A stretch of 64,000 bases of DNA from JACVRW01 sp963746825 (GTDB lineage Bacteria; Actinomycetota; Thermoleophilia; Solirubrobacterales; Thermoleophilaceae): the NCBI GenBank assembly GCA_963746825.1, contig CAVVCU010000003.1, positions 1 through 64,000 on the forward strand, in the 5' to 3' direction. Shown one piece after another: positions 47,652-55,694 of this stretch. Position numbers and translations under genes: made by a program. The notes below the pieces were generated by a model. It was not told where the DNA came from. It ran no database searches and saw only the letters and a program-made list of their open reading frames with translations. Positions within the stretch are counted from its first letter, which is position 1; each line of letters starts with the position of its first letter.

Positions 47652-48533
47652 ATGCGCTTCGGCTTCTTCATGCGCGAGGCGCTGCGCGGCCTGCGCCGCA
47701 GCTCGGCGCCGGCCCTCGCCGCGCTGCTCACCGTTCTGCTGACCGCCCTCGTGCTGGGCGTGTTCATTCCCATCGTGCAGGCCACCACCGGCACGGCCAA
47801 CGAGGTGCGCAGCCGGGTGGCCGTCGACGTGTACGTGGCGGAGTCGGCCACCCAGAAGGACATCTCCGAGCTCGAGAGTGCGATCGCGGGCACCAGCAAC
47901 GTCAAGTCGGTCGAGTTCATATCCAAGGGCGAGGCCCTGGCCCGCGCTCAGGAGAAGAACCCGCAGGCCTTCCGCGAGGGGGCTGAGCTGCTGGGCTCGA
48001 ACCCGCTGCCGGCCTCGTTCCGGGTGGTCCCCGAGGACCCGGACAAGCTCGGCGTGATCGTCACTCGCCTCGACGGCGCCGGGCTGGCCGCGATCGACGA
48101 GGTGCGCGATCGCGAGCAGGACACCGAGGAGATCCTGTCCGCCACCGGCCTGGTCAAGGCCCTCACCGCCGGGCTCGCGATCCTGCTCGTGTTCGCCTCC
48201 ATTGCGCTGATCGCCAACACCATCCGCCTGTCGGTGTTCGCCCGCCGGCGCGAGGTGGAGGTGATGAAGCTCGTGGGCGCGACGAACTGGTTCATCCGCT
48301 GGCCCTTCGTGATCGAGGGCGTGATCGTCGGGTTCTTCGGCGGGGTGCTCGCCGTGCTCCTGCTGACGATCGCCAAGGAGACCTTCATCGATCCCCTCTC
48401 CGAGCGCTTCGCCCTGCTGGCCGCGCCCGAGACCATCGACTTCCCGCTGCTAGTGATCGTGCTGATGGCCGCCTGCGTGGCGGTGTCCGCGCTGGGCAGC
48501 GGCATCACGCTGCGCCGCTTCCTCAAGGTTTAA
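47652..48533 (+). CDS. ftsX: Cell division protein FtsX
   Basis: The 293-residue membrane protein shows the FtsX layout: an N-terminal cytoplasmic stretch with MREALRGLRRSSAPALAALL, first helix, an extracellular domain (about 45-160) with VYVAESATQKDISELESAI and FISKGEALARAQEKNPQAFR, then three more helices, and VFARRREVEVMKLVGATNWF, the coupling helix to FtsE. The extracellular domain would contact a hydrolase partner; the S41 protease immediately downstream may act in the same process. FtsX alone has no ATPase, so it depends on ftsE. Confidence 0.95.
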   Translation: MRFGFFMREALRGLRRSSAPALAALLTVLLTALVLGVFIPIVQATTGTANEVRSRVAVDVYVAESATQKDISELESAIAGTSNVKSVEFISKGEALARAQEKNPQAFREGAELLGSNPLPASFRVVPEDPDKLGVIVTRLDGAGLAAIDEVRDREQDTEEILSATGLVKALTAGLAILLVFASIALIANTIRLSVFARRREVEVMKLVGATNWFIRWPFVIEGVIVGFFGGVLAVLLLTIAKETFIDPLSERFALLAAPETIDFPLLVIVLMAACVAVSALGSGITLRRFLKV

Positions 48534-48554
48534 CGGCCCTTAGAGGGGCCTCTC

Positions 48555-48560
48555 TACCCT
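48555..48560 (+). promoter_or_regulatory. -10 box (TACCCT) for leaderless protease transcript
   Basis: TACCCT lies seven bases before the GTG of the S41 peptidase, with no ribosome site between, 22 bases after ftsX. It may give the protease its own leaderless message. Confidence 0.42.
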
Positions 48561-48567
48561 CTCTTCG

Positions 48568-49734
48568 GTGCGAAACGGTTTCGTCGTCCTCTTCAGCGCG
48601 CTGGTCATTCTGGCGCTCGGCATCTTCCTCGGAGGCCATCCCGAGCTGCTGCCCGGCTTCGCTCGCGACGCGCTCGTGGAGGAGGATCGCGCCCTGCGGG
48701 CGGAGATCGTGGAGACGATCGAGGACAACTTCTACAAGCCGGTCGACGAGTCGAAGATCGACGACGCGTCGCTGAAGGGCATCGTCGACTCGCTCGAGGA
48801 CCCCTACTCGGCCTACATATCGCCGCGGGAGGCCAGCGCCTTCCAGGAGGCGGTGACCGGCGAGTTCGAGGGGGTCGGCATGACCGTGGAGAAGGACGAC
48901 CGCGGGCTGCGGGTGCTCGAGGCGTTCGATGGCGCCCCCGCCGCGGCTGCGGGCATCCAGAAGGGCGACGTGATCCTCTCGGTCGACGGACGCTCGATCG
49001 CAGGCCTCAGCAGCACGCTGGCCACCGGGCGCATCAAGGGCCCGGCGGGCACCAGCGTCAAGCTCGAGGTGTTTTCACCCGGCGCCGAGGACACCCGCTC
49101 GGTCTCGGTCAAGCGCGAGAAGATCGAGGTACCGATCGTGGAGGGCCGTACGGTCGAGCGCGACGGCCGCAAGCTCGCGGTGGTGGAGCTGCGCGGCTTC
49201 TCCTCCGGCGCCCACGGGGTGCTGCGAAAGGAGATCGACAAGCAGCTCGAGCGCGGCGCCGAGGGGATCATCCTCGACCTGCGCGGCAACGGCGGCGGCC
49301 TCCTGTCGGAGGCGGTGCTGGTGTCGAGCATCTTCATCGAGGACGGCGAGATCGTGTCCGTGCGCGGGCGCTCGCGCCCCGAGCGCAGCGAGGACGCCGA
49401 CGGCGACGCCATCGACGAAGGCGTGCCGGTGGTGGTGCTGGTGGACGGCGGCAGCGCCAGCGCCTCGGAGATCGTGACCGGCGCCCTGCGGGACACCAAC
49501 CGGGCCACGGTGGTGGGCACGAACACCTTCGGCAAGGGCTTGGTGCAGGAGGTCGAGCCGCTCTCCAACGGCGGCTACCTCGACCTGACCGTCGCCAACT
49601 ACTACCTCCCGGGCGGAAAGACGATCGGCAAGGGCGGCCTCAGGCCCGAGGTCAGGGCGCGCGACAACCCGGACACGGAGCGCGACGAAGCTCTGCCGAC
49701 AGCGCTCGAAACCCTGGTCGACGAGCGCCGTTGA
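48568..49734 (+). CDS. Carboxyl-terminal processing (S41/CtpA) protease
   Basis: The 388-residue protein has an N-terminal anchor (VVLFSALVILALGIFLGG), a PDZ domain (about 98-175; VGMTVEKDDRGLRVLEAF, GIQKGDVILSVDGRSIAG) and the S41 core. The catalytic Ser298 is in DGGSASASEIV and the catalytic Lys323 in NTFGKGLVQEV, forming the expected Ser-Lys dyad. GIILDLRGNGGGLLSEAV is the family strand-loop. It cleaves exported proteins, often from the C-terminus. Together with FtsEX this suggests a wall-remodelling step. The RNase R start overlaps its stop by four bases. Confidence 0.92.
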   Translation: MRNGFVVLFSALVILALGIFLGGHPELLPGFARDALVEEDRALRAEIVETIEDNFYKPVDESKIDDASLKGIVDSLEDPYSAYISPREASAFQEAVTGEFEGVGMTVEKDDRGLRVLEAFDGAPAAAAGIQKGDVILSVDGRSIAGLSSTLATGRIKGPAGTSVKLEVFSPGAEDTRSVSVKREKIEVPIVEGRTVERDGRKLAVVELRGFSSGAHGVLRKEIDKQLERGAEGIILDLRGNGGGLLSEAVLVSSIFIEDGEIVSVRGRSRPERSEDADGDAIDEGVPVVVLVDGGSASASEIVTGALRDTNRATVVGTNTFGKGLVQEVEPLSNGGYLDLTVANYYLPGGKTIGKGGLRPEVRARDNPDTERDEALPTALETLVDERR

Positions 49735-51437
49735 GCTCTTCGGTCCGGGGCCGGCCGGCGCAGCGGCTGGATGCTCCGCTCGTGGCCGTGCTCGAGAAGC
49801 AGGGCCGTTTCCTGGTCGGCGAGCCCCTGTTCGGGCGCGGTCCGCGCGTCGCCGTCGACCGCGGTGGCGCCGACGTGGGCGACCTGGTGCTGATCGGATC
49901 GGGCAAGCGCGGGGCCCGGGTGATCCGCCGCCTCGGCCGGCCGGATGTGGCCCGCGACGTGATCGAGGGGCTGATGCTCGACCGCGGCCTCTACCGCAGC
50001 TACCCGCGCGCCGCCGCCGGTGAGGCGGAGGCCCCGGCGCACGAGGACTCCCGCGTGGATCTCACCGATCTGCCCACCTTCACCATCGATCCCGACGACG
50101 CGCAGGACTTCGACGACGCGATCTCCGCCCGCCGCGAGGACGGCCATACGCGCGTGTGGGTGCACATCGCCGACGTGAGCGCCTACCTGCGTCCCGGTGG
50201 CCCGCTGGAGCGCGAGGCGCTGCGGCGGGCGACCAGCGTCTACGTGCCGGGCGCCGTCGAGCCGATGCTGCCCGAGGAGCTCTCCAACCGCGCCTGCTCG
50301 CTGCGCCCGGGGGAGGACAAGCTGGCGGTGACGGTCGATATGGAGATGCACGGCACCGAGGCCCGCAACGTCTCCTTTCACCGCTCGCGCGTGCGCAGCG
50401 ACCGCCGCCTGACCTACGGCGAGGTGGACAGGATCTTCGCCGGCGAGGCCAGAGCCGAAGAGCCGTGGGCGGCACCGCTCGAGGCCGCGCGCGAGGTGTC
50501 GCGCGCCCTGCGCGCGAAGCGCGACTCGGTCGAGATCGGCTCCTCCGAGCCGTCCTTCGAGTTCGACTCCGAGGGGGTGGTGACCGGTGTGCGCTACGAG
50601 GCCCAGACCGAGTCCCACCGGCTGATCGAGCAGCTGATGATCCTGGCCAACGAGCAGGTGGCCGGCTATCTGGCCGACCACCGGCTGCCCACGCTCTATC
50701 GCGTCCACGAGCGCCCGGAGGCGACCGCGGTGGTGTTCCTGATCGAGCAGCTGGCGAGCCTCGACATCCCCACGCCCCCGGCGCCGAAGGACATGACCCC
50801 GCAGCAGGCCGCCGACATGGTGTCGGAGATCTCGAGGATCGTCGCCCGTGAAGCGAAGGGCCGGCGAGCGATAGGCATCCTCGTTCTGCGCGCCCTCAAG
50901 CAGGCCTTCTACACCCCGCGCAACCTCGGCCACGCCGGCCTGGCGAGCCCGCGCTACTGCCACTTCACCTCGCCGATCCGGCGCTACCCCGACGTGGTGG
51001 CTCACCGCGCGCTGCTGCAGGGATTGGGTCTCGACCACAGCGCGGCGCCCGCCCACGAGCTCGACGAGACCGGCGTGCTCTGTTCCGCGGCCGAGCGCGC
51101 CGCCATGCAGGTCGAGCGTGCCGCGGACGACATCTGCCTGGCCTTCTTGCTCGAGCGCCGGCTGGCCGAGACCGATCCCTCCGTGCCGCCCGTGTTCGAG
51201 GGCGAGGTGATGGGGCTGATCGAAAAGGGGGCCTTCGTGCGCTTCGGCGAGGAGGGCTTCGAGGGCCTGTTGCCGGCACGGCGGATGCGCGGCTGGTGGG
51301 AGCTCAACGAGGTGAACACCGCCCTCGTGGCAGGCGAGAAGCAGCTGCGGCTGGGCGACCGGGTGAAGGTGACGGTGGACCGCGTGGAGACGGCGCGCGG
51401 ACGCGTCGACCTCTCTCCGGCCGAGTCATACTCGTAG
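49731..51437 (+). CDS. RNase R/RNase II-family 3'-5' exoribonuclease (short form)
   Basis: The 568-residue enzyme (TTG start overlapping the previous stop) has the RNB catalytic block TIDPDDAQDFDDAISARRED with the four metal-binding aspartates, VWVHIADVSAYL, then YLADHRLPTLYRVHERP, FYTPRNLGHAGLASPRYCHF and TSPIRRYPDVVAHRALLQG. An S1 domain follows (about 490-560; VMGLIEKGAFVRFGEEGFEG). The N-terminal region is shorter than in E. coli RNase R (813 residues), lacking the helix-turn-helix domain. It degrades structured RNA and defective mRNAs; its placement directly before smpB fits the classic partnership in trans-translation. Confidence 0.9.
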   Translation: MSSSVRGRPAQRLDAPLVAVLEKQGRFLVGEPLFGRGPRVAVDRGGADVGDLVLIGSGKRGARVIRRLGRPDVARDVIEGLMLDRGLYRSYPRAAAGEAEAPAHEDSRVDLTDLPTFTIDPDDAQDFDDAISARREDGHTRVWVHIADVSAYLRPGGPLEREALRRATSVYVPGAVEPMLPEELSNRACSLRPGEDKLAVTVDMEMHGTEARNVSFHRSRVRSDRRLTYGEVDRIFAGEARAEEPWAAPLEAAREVSRALRAKRDSVEIGSSEPSFEFDSEGVVTGVRYEAQTESHRLIEQLMILANEQVAGYLADHRLPTLYRVHERPEATAVVFLIEQLASLDIPTPPAPKDMTPQQAADMVSEISRIVAREAKGRRAIGILVLRALKQAFYTPRNLGHAGLASPRYCHFTSPIRRYPDVVAHRALLQGLGLDHSAAPAHELDETGVLCSAAERAAMQVERAADDICLAFLLERRLAETDPSVPPVFEGEVMGLIEKGAFVRFGEEGFEGLLPARRMRGWWELNEVNTALVAGEKQLRLGDRVKVTVDRVETARGRVDLSPAESYS

Positions 51438-51439
51438 GG

Positions 51440-51913
51440 ATGGCCAAGAAGAGAAAACGCAAGTCCGCCGCTGGCGACGTGGCCACCAACCGGCAGGCCG
51501 GCTTTCGCTTCAACCTGCTGGAGCGAATCGAGTGCGGGATCGAGCTCCGCGGCTCGGAGGTCAAGTCGCTGCGCAGCGGCTCGGTGCAGATCAAGGACGC
51601 CTACGCCGAGGTGCGGGACGGCGAGGTCTGGCTGCAGAACATGTACATCGCGCCCTACGAGCCCGCGCGCGACGGCCACGACCCTGAGCGCCCGCGCAAA
51701 CTGCTGCTCCACCGGCGAGAGATCGAGCGCCTGATCGGCAAGACGGCCGAGAAGGGCTTCACGCTCGTGCCGACGCGGATCTACTTCAGCGGGTCGCGGG
51801 CCAAGGTCGAGCTGGCCGTGGCCCAGGGCAAGGACCTGTACGACAAGCGGCGCGCGCTCAAGGACCGCGAGCAGAAGCGCGAGATGCAGCGCGCGCTCTC
51901 CGAGCGCTACTGA
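51440..51913 (+). CDS. smpB: SsrA-binding protein
   Basis: SmpB (157 residues) binds the tRNA-like end of tmRNA and brings it to stalled ribosomes. Signatures: NRQAGFRFNLLERIECGIEL, SEVKSLRSGSVQIKDAYAEV, WLQNMYIAPYEPARDGHDPE, RPRKLLLHRREIERLIGKTA, and VPTRIYFSGSRAKVELAVAQ with the basic C-terminal GKDLYDKRRALKDREQKREM that reaches into the A-site. It starts two bases after the rnr stop. The tmRNA gene lies 3.3 kb downstream. Confidence 0.97.
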   Translation: MAKKRKRKSAAGDVATNRQAGFRFNLLERIECGIELRGSEVKSLRSGSVQIKDAYAEVRDGEVWLQNMYIAPYEPARDGHDPERPRKLLLHRREIERLIGKTAEKGFTLVPTRIYFSGSRAKVELAVAQGKDLYDKRRALKDREQKREMQRALSERY

Positions 51914-51944
51914 TCTTCGAGTATCGATTGCGGCTGGTGGGGCC

Positions 51945-52583
51945 CTAGACGTCCAGGCCGCGATCCGTCGCCCAGCGCGTCAGCTCGTGCCGGCTCGACA
52001 GCTGCAGCTTGCGCAGCACCGACGACACGTGGGCCTCGACCGTCTTGGGTGAGATCTCCAGGCGCAGCGCGATCTCCTTGTACATGTAGCCGCGCGCGAT
52101 GTGCTGGATGATCTCGCGCTCGCGCGGGGTCAGGGCATCGAGCTCGGTCTCGGGGTGGGGCGCCGGGCCGGCGAAGGCGTCGAGCACGAAGCCGGCCAGC
52201 CGGGGGGAGAAGACCGCATCGCCGTCGTGCACGCGGCGGATGGCGTCGGCCAGCTCTCCGGGGGCGATGTTCTTGGTCACGTAGCCGCGCGCGCCGGCGC
52301 GGATCACCGCGATCACGTCCTCGGCCGCGTCGGACACCGAGAGGGCCAGGTACACCGGGCGCAGGTCGTGCTCCGCCGCGCGGCGGATCACCTCCACGCC
52401 ACCGCCGTCGGGCATGTGGACGTCGAGCAGCACCACCTCAGGCTCGTCGCTCACGATCGCGGCCACGGCTTCGCCGACGCTGCCCGCCTCGCCGGTGATC
52501 TCCAGGTGGCGCTCGAGCTCCGCGCGCACCCCGGAGCGAAAGAGCTGATGGTCGTCAACGATCAGGACGCGCGGGGAGCTCAA
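51945..52583 (-). CDS. NarL/LuxR-type response regulator
   Basis: The 212-residue protein has a receiver domain (about 4-120) with acidic pocket VDDH and phospho-Asp54 (VVLLDVHMPDGG), the switch Ser/Thr (ALSVSD) and Lys (YVTKNIAPGEL). A LuxR-type helix-turn-helix follows (about 145-208; LDALTPREREIIQHIARGYM, ALRLEISPKTVEAHVSSVLR). Its gene overlaps the PspC-kinase by 29 bases at the kinase's end, so the two are co-translated partners. It likely controls the PspC operon, as LiaR does in Bacillus. Confidence 0.9.
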   Translation of the reverse strand: MSSPRVLIVDDHQLFRSGVRAELERHLEITGEAGSVGEAVAAIVSDEPEVVLLDVHMPDGGGVEVIRRAAEHDLRPVYLALSVSDAAEDVIAVIRAGARGYVTKNIAPGELADAIRRVHDGDAVFSPRLAGFVLDAFAGPAPHPETELDALTPREREIIQHIARGYMYKEIALRLEISPKTVEAHVSSVLRKLQLSSRHELTRWATDRGLDV

Positions 52584-53790
52584 GCTCCACCTCCGTTCCC
52601 GTGACCGGGCCGCTCGTGATGCGCGCGGCCCCGCCGTGCCTCTCCATGCGGCCCACTATCGACTCGCGCACCCCGCGGCGATCCGGCGGCAGGGCGGTCA
52701 CGTCGAAGCCGGGCCCGCGGTCGCGGATGAACACGTGCAGCCGGCCGCTGTCGGACTCGGCGTATACGTCGACCGGCGAGCCGCCGCCGAACTTGGCCGC
52801 GTTGGTCATGGCCTCGCGCGTGGCGGCCACCACGGCCTCGCAGTGGTCGTCGAGATCGCGGTCGCCCACCACCACCACCTCGACCGGTACACCGTGTCGC
52901 TCCTCGACATCGACGGCGGCGGCCTCGAGGGCCGGCGCCAGCCGCGCCGCCTGCCCGGGTGCCGGGCGCCCCGAGAGCCAGGCTCTCAGCTCGCGCTCCT
53001 GACGGCGCGCCAGCGCGGCCACCTCCTGGGGGTCGTCCGAGCGCTGGACCAGCGCCAGGGTCTGAAGAACCGAGTCGTGGAGGTGCGCCGCCACCTCGGC
53101 CCGCTCCTGCGAACGGATCCGCTCGGCGCGCTCCTTGGTCAGCGAGCGCACCAGCCTCAGGATCCAGGGAGCGAAGATCACGCCGAGCACCACCACCACG
53201 GCGATCACGGCGAACACCACGTCGCGCGCGGCGCTGAGGGCGCCCGTGGCCTGGAGGAAGGCAAAGCCGGCCGCCACCACCAGGGCGATGCCGATGCCGG
53301 TGCGCGAGATCGCGGCCGCCCGGCGGCTCGCCTCGCGGCCCGGCTTCTCACCCGGGGGCTTGAGCAGGGCCGCGGCCGGCGCCTCGGCGGGGGGCGGCGA
53401 AGATGTCGATCCCCGCCAGATCAGGGCTCCGCCGCTCGCGATCAGGACGAGCGGCCAGACGATCGCGTCGGAGAACCAGATGCCGAGCCCGCGAAACGCC
53501 AGCAGCACGCTCAGCAGGAGCAGGCCGGTGCCCAGCGCCACCTCGACCGCGCCGCGGCCGGTGGGCAGGCGCCGGCGCGCCGTGCCCGGCCCGACTGGGA
53601 TCACCAGCCAACCGAGCGCGTAGAGGGCCACTCCGATTCCTCCGGCGGCAGCGGCGGCCACGAACGCGAGGCGGATGAGCGCGCGATCGATCCCCAGGCG
53701 CAGCGCGATGCCCGAGCACACGCCGCCCAGCCAGCGGTCGGCCGGGTCGCGCCGAAGCGCCCGCCCTCCGGGGTGCGCGTCGGCGCTCAC
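52555..53790 (-). CDS. PspC-domain sensor histidine kinase (LiaS-like)
   Basis: The 411-residue protein fuses an N-terminal PspC domain (about 10-68; RDPADRWLGGVCSGIALRLG) to two more hydrophobic helices, a third (IGIALVVAAGFAFLQATGAL) and a fourth (VIAVVVVLGVIFAPWILRLV), then a HisKA_3 domain (AEVAAHLHDSVLQTLALVQR with the His acceptor) and an HATPase domain (VVAATREAMTNAAKFGGGSP, DRGPGFD). It probably senses membrane stress directly through PspC and phosphorylates the LuxR-type regulator. The kinase start overlaps the end of the small gene at 53787. Confidence 0.88.
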   Translation of the reverse strand: MSADAHPGGRALRRDPADRWLGGVCSGIALRLGIDRALIRLAFVAAAAAGGIGVALYALGWLVIPVGPGTARRRLPTGRGAVEVALGTGLLLLSVLLAFRGLGIWFSDAIVWPLVLIASGGALIWRGSTSSPPPAEAPAAALLKPPGEKPGREASRRAAAISRTGIGIALVVAAGFAFLQATGALSAARDVVFAVIAVVVVLGVIFAPWILRLVRSLTKERAERIRSQERAEVAAHLHDSVLQTLALVQRSDDPQEVAALARRQERELRAWLSGRPAPGQAARLAPALEAAAVDVEERHGVPVEVVVVGDRDLDDHCEAVVAATREAMTNAAKFGGGSPVDVYAESDSGRLHVFIRDRGPGFDVTALPPDRRGVRESIVGRMERHGGAARITSGPVTGTEVELELPARPDR

Positions 53791-53969
53791 TCGCGGCGCC
53801 CCAGGCCGTTGGCCAACAGAATCGCCCCCGTGGCCGCGCAGGCCACGGGGGCGAAGAGGGCGAAGCTCAGCTCGAACAGGCCGAGCGCGTGAGCCAGCAG
53901 CAGCCCGCCGAGAGCGAGCACGGCCAGGCCAGCGACGAGCGCCGGTACGTCCGGCCTAGCCGCTGGCAC
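53787..53969 (-). CDS. Small two-helix membrane protein in the PspC operon
   Basis: Sixty residues: a short polar start (PAARPDVPA), then LVAGLAVLALGGLLLAHALG and LFAPVACAATGAILLANGLG, two helices with a glycine pattern. The GTG overlaps the end of the PspC protein gene by 14 bases and the ATGA at the other end overlaps the kinase start. It is too short for a family call, but the two overlaps argue that it is translated with its neighbours and interacts with the PspC proteins or the kinase. Confidence 0.62.
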   Translation of the reverse strand: MPAARPDVPALVAGLAVLALGGLLLAHALGLFELSFALFAPVACAATGAILLANGLGRRE

Positions 53970-55131
53970 TCTGCCCCGTCGCCGCGCAGGCGGTGTTGCC
54001 GCTCCGGTCCACGTCGAGCTCGTCGCCGTCGAAGCCGAACTCGCGGGTGTCGCGGTAGTCCTCGTGGCCCACTCTCAGCTCGCCGGCCCCGATCTGCGCG
54101 TCCAGAACGATCCGGGTCGAGTCGCCCTCGGCATCGCGGCGATCATCGAAGTCCAGGTCGATGCCGCCGTTGTCGCGGTCGAAGAAGATCACCTCGCCCA
54201 TGCCGATGTCCGCCGTGGCGGCCACGCACACGTCCTCGGGTACCAGCAGGCGGGCCTCGCCCACGCCCAGGTCGAGCTCGAGGGGCACGTCGCCGGCGGG
54301 CAGGTCGGTCTCGCGCAGGTCGACCACCAGCTCACCCATCCCCAGTTCGTAGCGATCCTGAAGCTGGCTCGCCGACGCGGGCAGGTACTCGCGTTCGCCC
54401 ACGCCTCCGTCGAGGTCGATGCCGGCGGCCGAGACCGTGCCGGCCGCGAGCGCCAGGGCCACCGCCGGCAGGACCAGCCAGCGGACCGGCTTCAGGAAGG
54501 CGCCCGCGACGATGGCCGCTCCCGCGGCGATGACGACCGCTGCCACGGCCCAGTCCGGGCCGGTCGCGGCCGCGACCGCGCCGCCGAGCGCCACCAGTCC
54601 GCAGAGAATGATGACCCCGACGCCCAGAGCAGCGCGGCGGGCGATGTCCTTGGGTTCGCCGCTCGGTCCCTCGCCTGAGACCAGCCACCATGCGAGTACG
54701 CCGGCGCCGACAAGAACGGCGAGCGGGATGAGAAGCGCTCCAGCGAGAAGCCCGCCGCCGACCAGAAAGGGCCAGGCGAACAGGAGAATGACGACGACGC
54801 CGGCGATGACGAGAGCACGGTTGCGTCCCTCGCCGGTCGCCGCCACCACCGAGGTGCCGGATTGCTCGTTGGGCATGAGCAGAAGGGCGGCCAGGTAGAG
54901 CAGCAGCCCCGCGCCGCCGATGAAGGCCAGGGCGATGGCGCCGATGCGAAAGAAGATCGGGTCGGTGTTGAAGTAGCGGCCCAGGCCGCCGCAGACGCCG
55001 CCGAGCACCCGGTCCTCGCGTGAGCGAGTGATGCGCCGGGCGCCACCGCCGCCGGGGTCGGGACCACCCGCCGGGGCCTGCGGGCCGTCGTCTTCGGGTG
55101 TGTTCTGCTGAGTGGTGTCTTCGTCGTTCAT
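53956..55131 (-). CDS. PspC-domain membrane protein with C-terminal toastrack/LiaF-like domain
   Basis: The 391-residue protein starts with a Pro/Gly-rich acidic tail, then a PspC domain (about 33-90; SREDRVLGGVCGGLGRYFNT, DPIFFRIGAIALAFIGGAG), several helices (LVIAGVVVILLFAWPFLVGG, ALLIPLAVLVGAGVLAWWLV, LGVGVIILCGLVALGGAVAA, LVLPAVALALAAGTVSAAGI), and a C-terminal beta-rich region (about 250-370) with RYELGMGELVVDLRETDLPA, LDLGVGEARLLVPEDVCVAA and DIGMGEVIFFDRDNGGIDLD. The repeating G-x-G-E units match the stacked strands of the LiaF/DUF4097 ('toastrack') fold. It heads the operon; a GGAGGATCGAT ribosome site precedes the ATG. Its role is envelope-stress sensing or inhibition of the kinase. 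Confidence 0.82.
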   Translation of the reverse strand: MNDEDTTQQNTPEDDGPQAPAGGPDPGGGGARRITRSREDRVLGGVCGGLGRYFNTDPIFFRIGAIALAFIGGAGLLLYLAALLLMPNEQSGTSVVAATGEGRNRALVIAGVVVILLFAWPFLVGGGLLAGALLIPLAVLVGAGVLAWWLVSGEGPSGEPKDIARRAALGVGVIILCGLVALGGAVAAATGPDWAVAAVVIAAGAAIVAGAFLKPVRWLVLPAVALALAAGTVSAAGIDLDGGVGEREYLPASASQLQDRYELGMGELVVDLRETDLPAGDVPLELDLGVGEARLLVPEDVCVAATADIGMGEVIFFDRDNGGIDLDFDDRRDAEGDSTRIVLDAQIGAGELRVGHEDYRDTREFGFDGDELDVDRSGNTACAATGQSASG

Positions 55132-55232
55132 ATCGATCCTCCGATGGCTTGTTTGCTTGCGCCATCGAGAGTGCCGTGCGGAGGGCGATCCTCCAATTGG
55201 GAATGGTCCCTAAGGGATGACCCTGGCCGCGC

Positions 55233-55238
55233 TAGAAT
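55233..55238 (+). promoter_or_regulatory. -10 box (TAGAAT) for ssrA
   Basis: TAGAAT ends 14 bases before the tmRNA 5' end. No clear -35 is visible; TGACCC is too close. Confidence 0.42.
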
Positions 55239-55252
55239 CCATAGGGCAACAA

Positions 55253-55624
55253 GGGGGCGAATCAGCTTCGACGTGGAGCGTGATTCCTCCGGTGTGGCGA
55301 GTCGAGGACTCCGGGTTGGCCTCGTTAAATGATCCCGGAAAACCATATGTGCGGACCGTAACCACGAGTTCGCTCTCGCCGCCTAACAGGCCGTGAGAGA
55401 GTCGCACCGGGCAGCCCGCGGCCCGGATCTGCGGCTTCATATAGCGGGATCACCCCGGTCACAGGACCATCGGTGCCCGGGGGACAAATCAGGATGGTAT
55501 GGCGCCGGGAACGTACCCCGCGGACCGACTGACCCGGTAGCCGAGATCAGACTCCGACGGGAACGCTCGTAGCAAGCATCGGAGGGGTGTTCTGCGGACG
55601 CCGGGGCAGTACCGGCCGCCTCCA
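55253..55624 (+). ncRNA. ssrA: tmRNA (SsrA)
   Basis: This one-piece tmRNA rescues stalled ribosomes. The 5' end GGGGGCGAATCAGCTTCGACG pairs with 3' CGCCTCC (acceptor stem, one G-U). The tRNA-like 3' end GGACGCCGGGGCAGTACCGG forms the T-arm. The tag reading frame is at 55351-55386: GCG resume codon, then a peptide ADRNHEFALAA and TAA. The ALAA end is the standard degradation signal. The sequence after the acceptor stem is A-TTC, so CCA must be added by enzyme. The length of 372 nt is normal. smpB lies 3.3 kb upstream on the same strand. Confidence 0.93.
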
Positions 55625-55626
55625 TT

Positions 55627-55651
55627 CGAAGGCCCCGTCATGGGGCCTTCG
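55627..55651 (+). terminator. Rho-independent-type terminator of ssrA
   Basis: CGAAGGCCCC and GGGGCCTTCG form a perfect 10-bp stem around a GTCAT loop, starting three bases after the tmRNA. A moderately T-rich GTCGTTCTTGT follows. It is the clearest terminator in the window. Confidence 0.82.
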
Positions 55652-55680
55652 TCGTTCTTGTAAACGAGCGTTGACTCGGT

Positions 55681-55686
55681 TACCGT
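55681..55686 (+). promoter_or_regulatory. -10 box (TACCGT) for leaderless TolB-like gene
   Basis: TACCGT lies eight bases before the GTG at 55695, downstream of the ssrA terminator and without a ribosome site. Confidence 0.42.
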
Positions 55687-55694
55687 TTCGGGCG

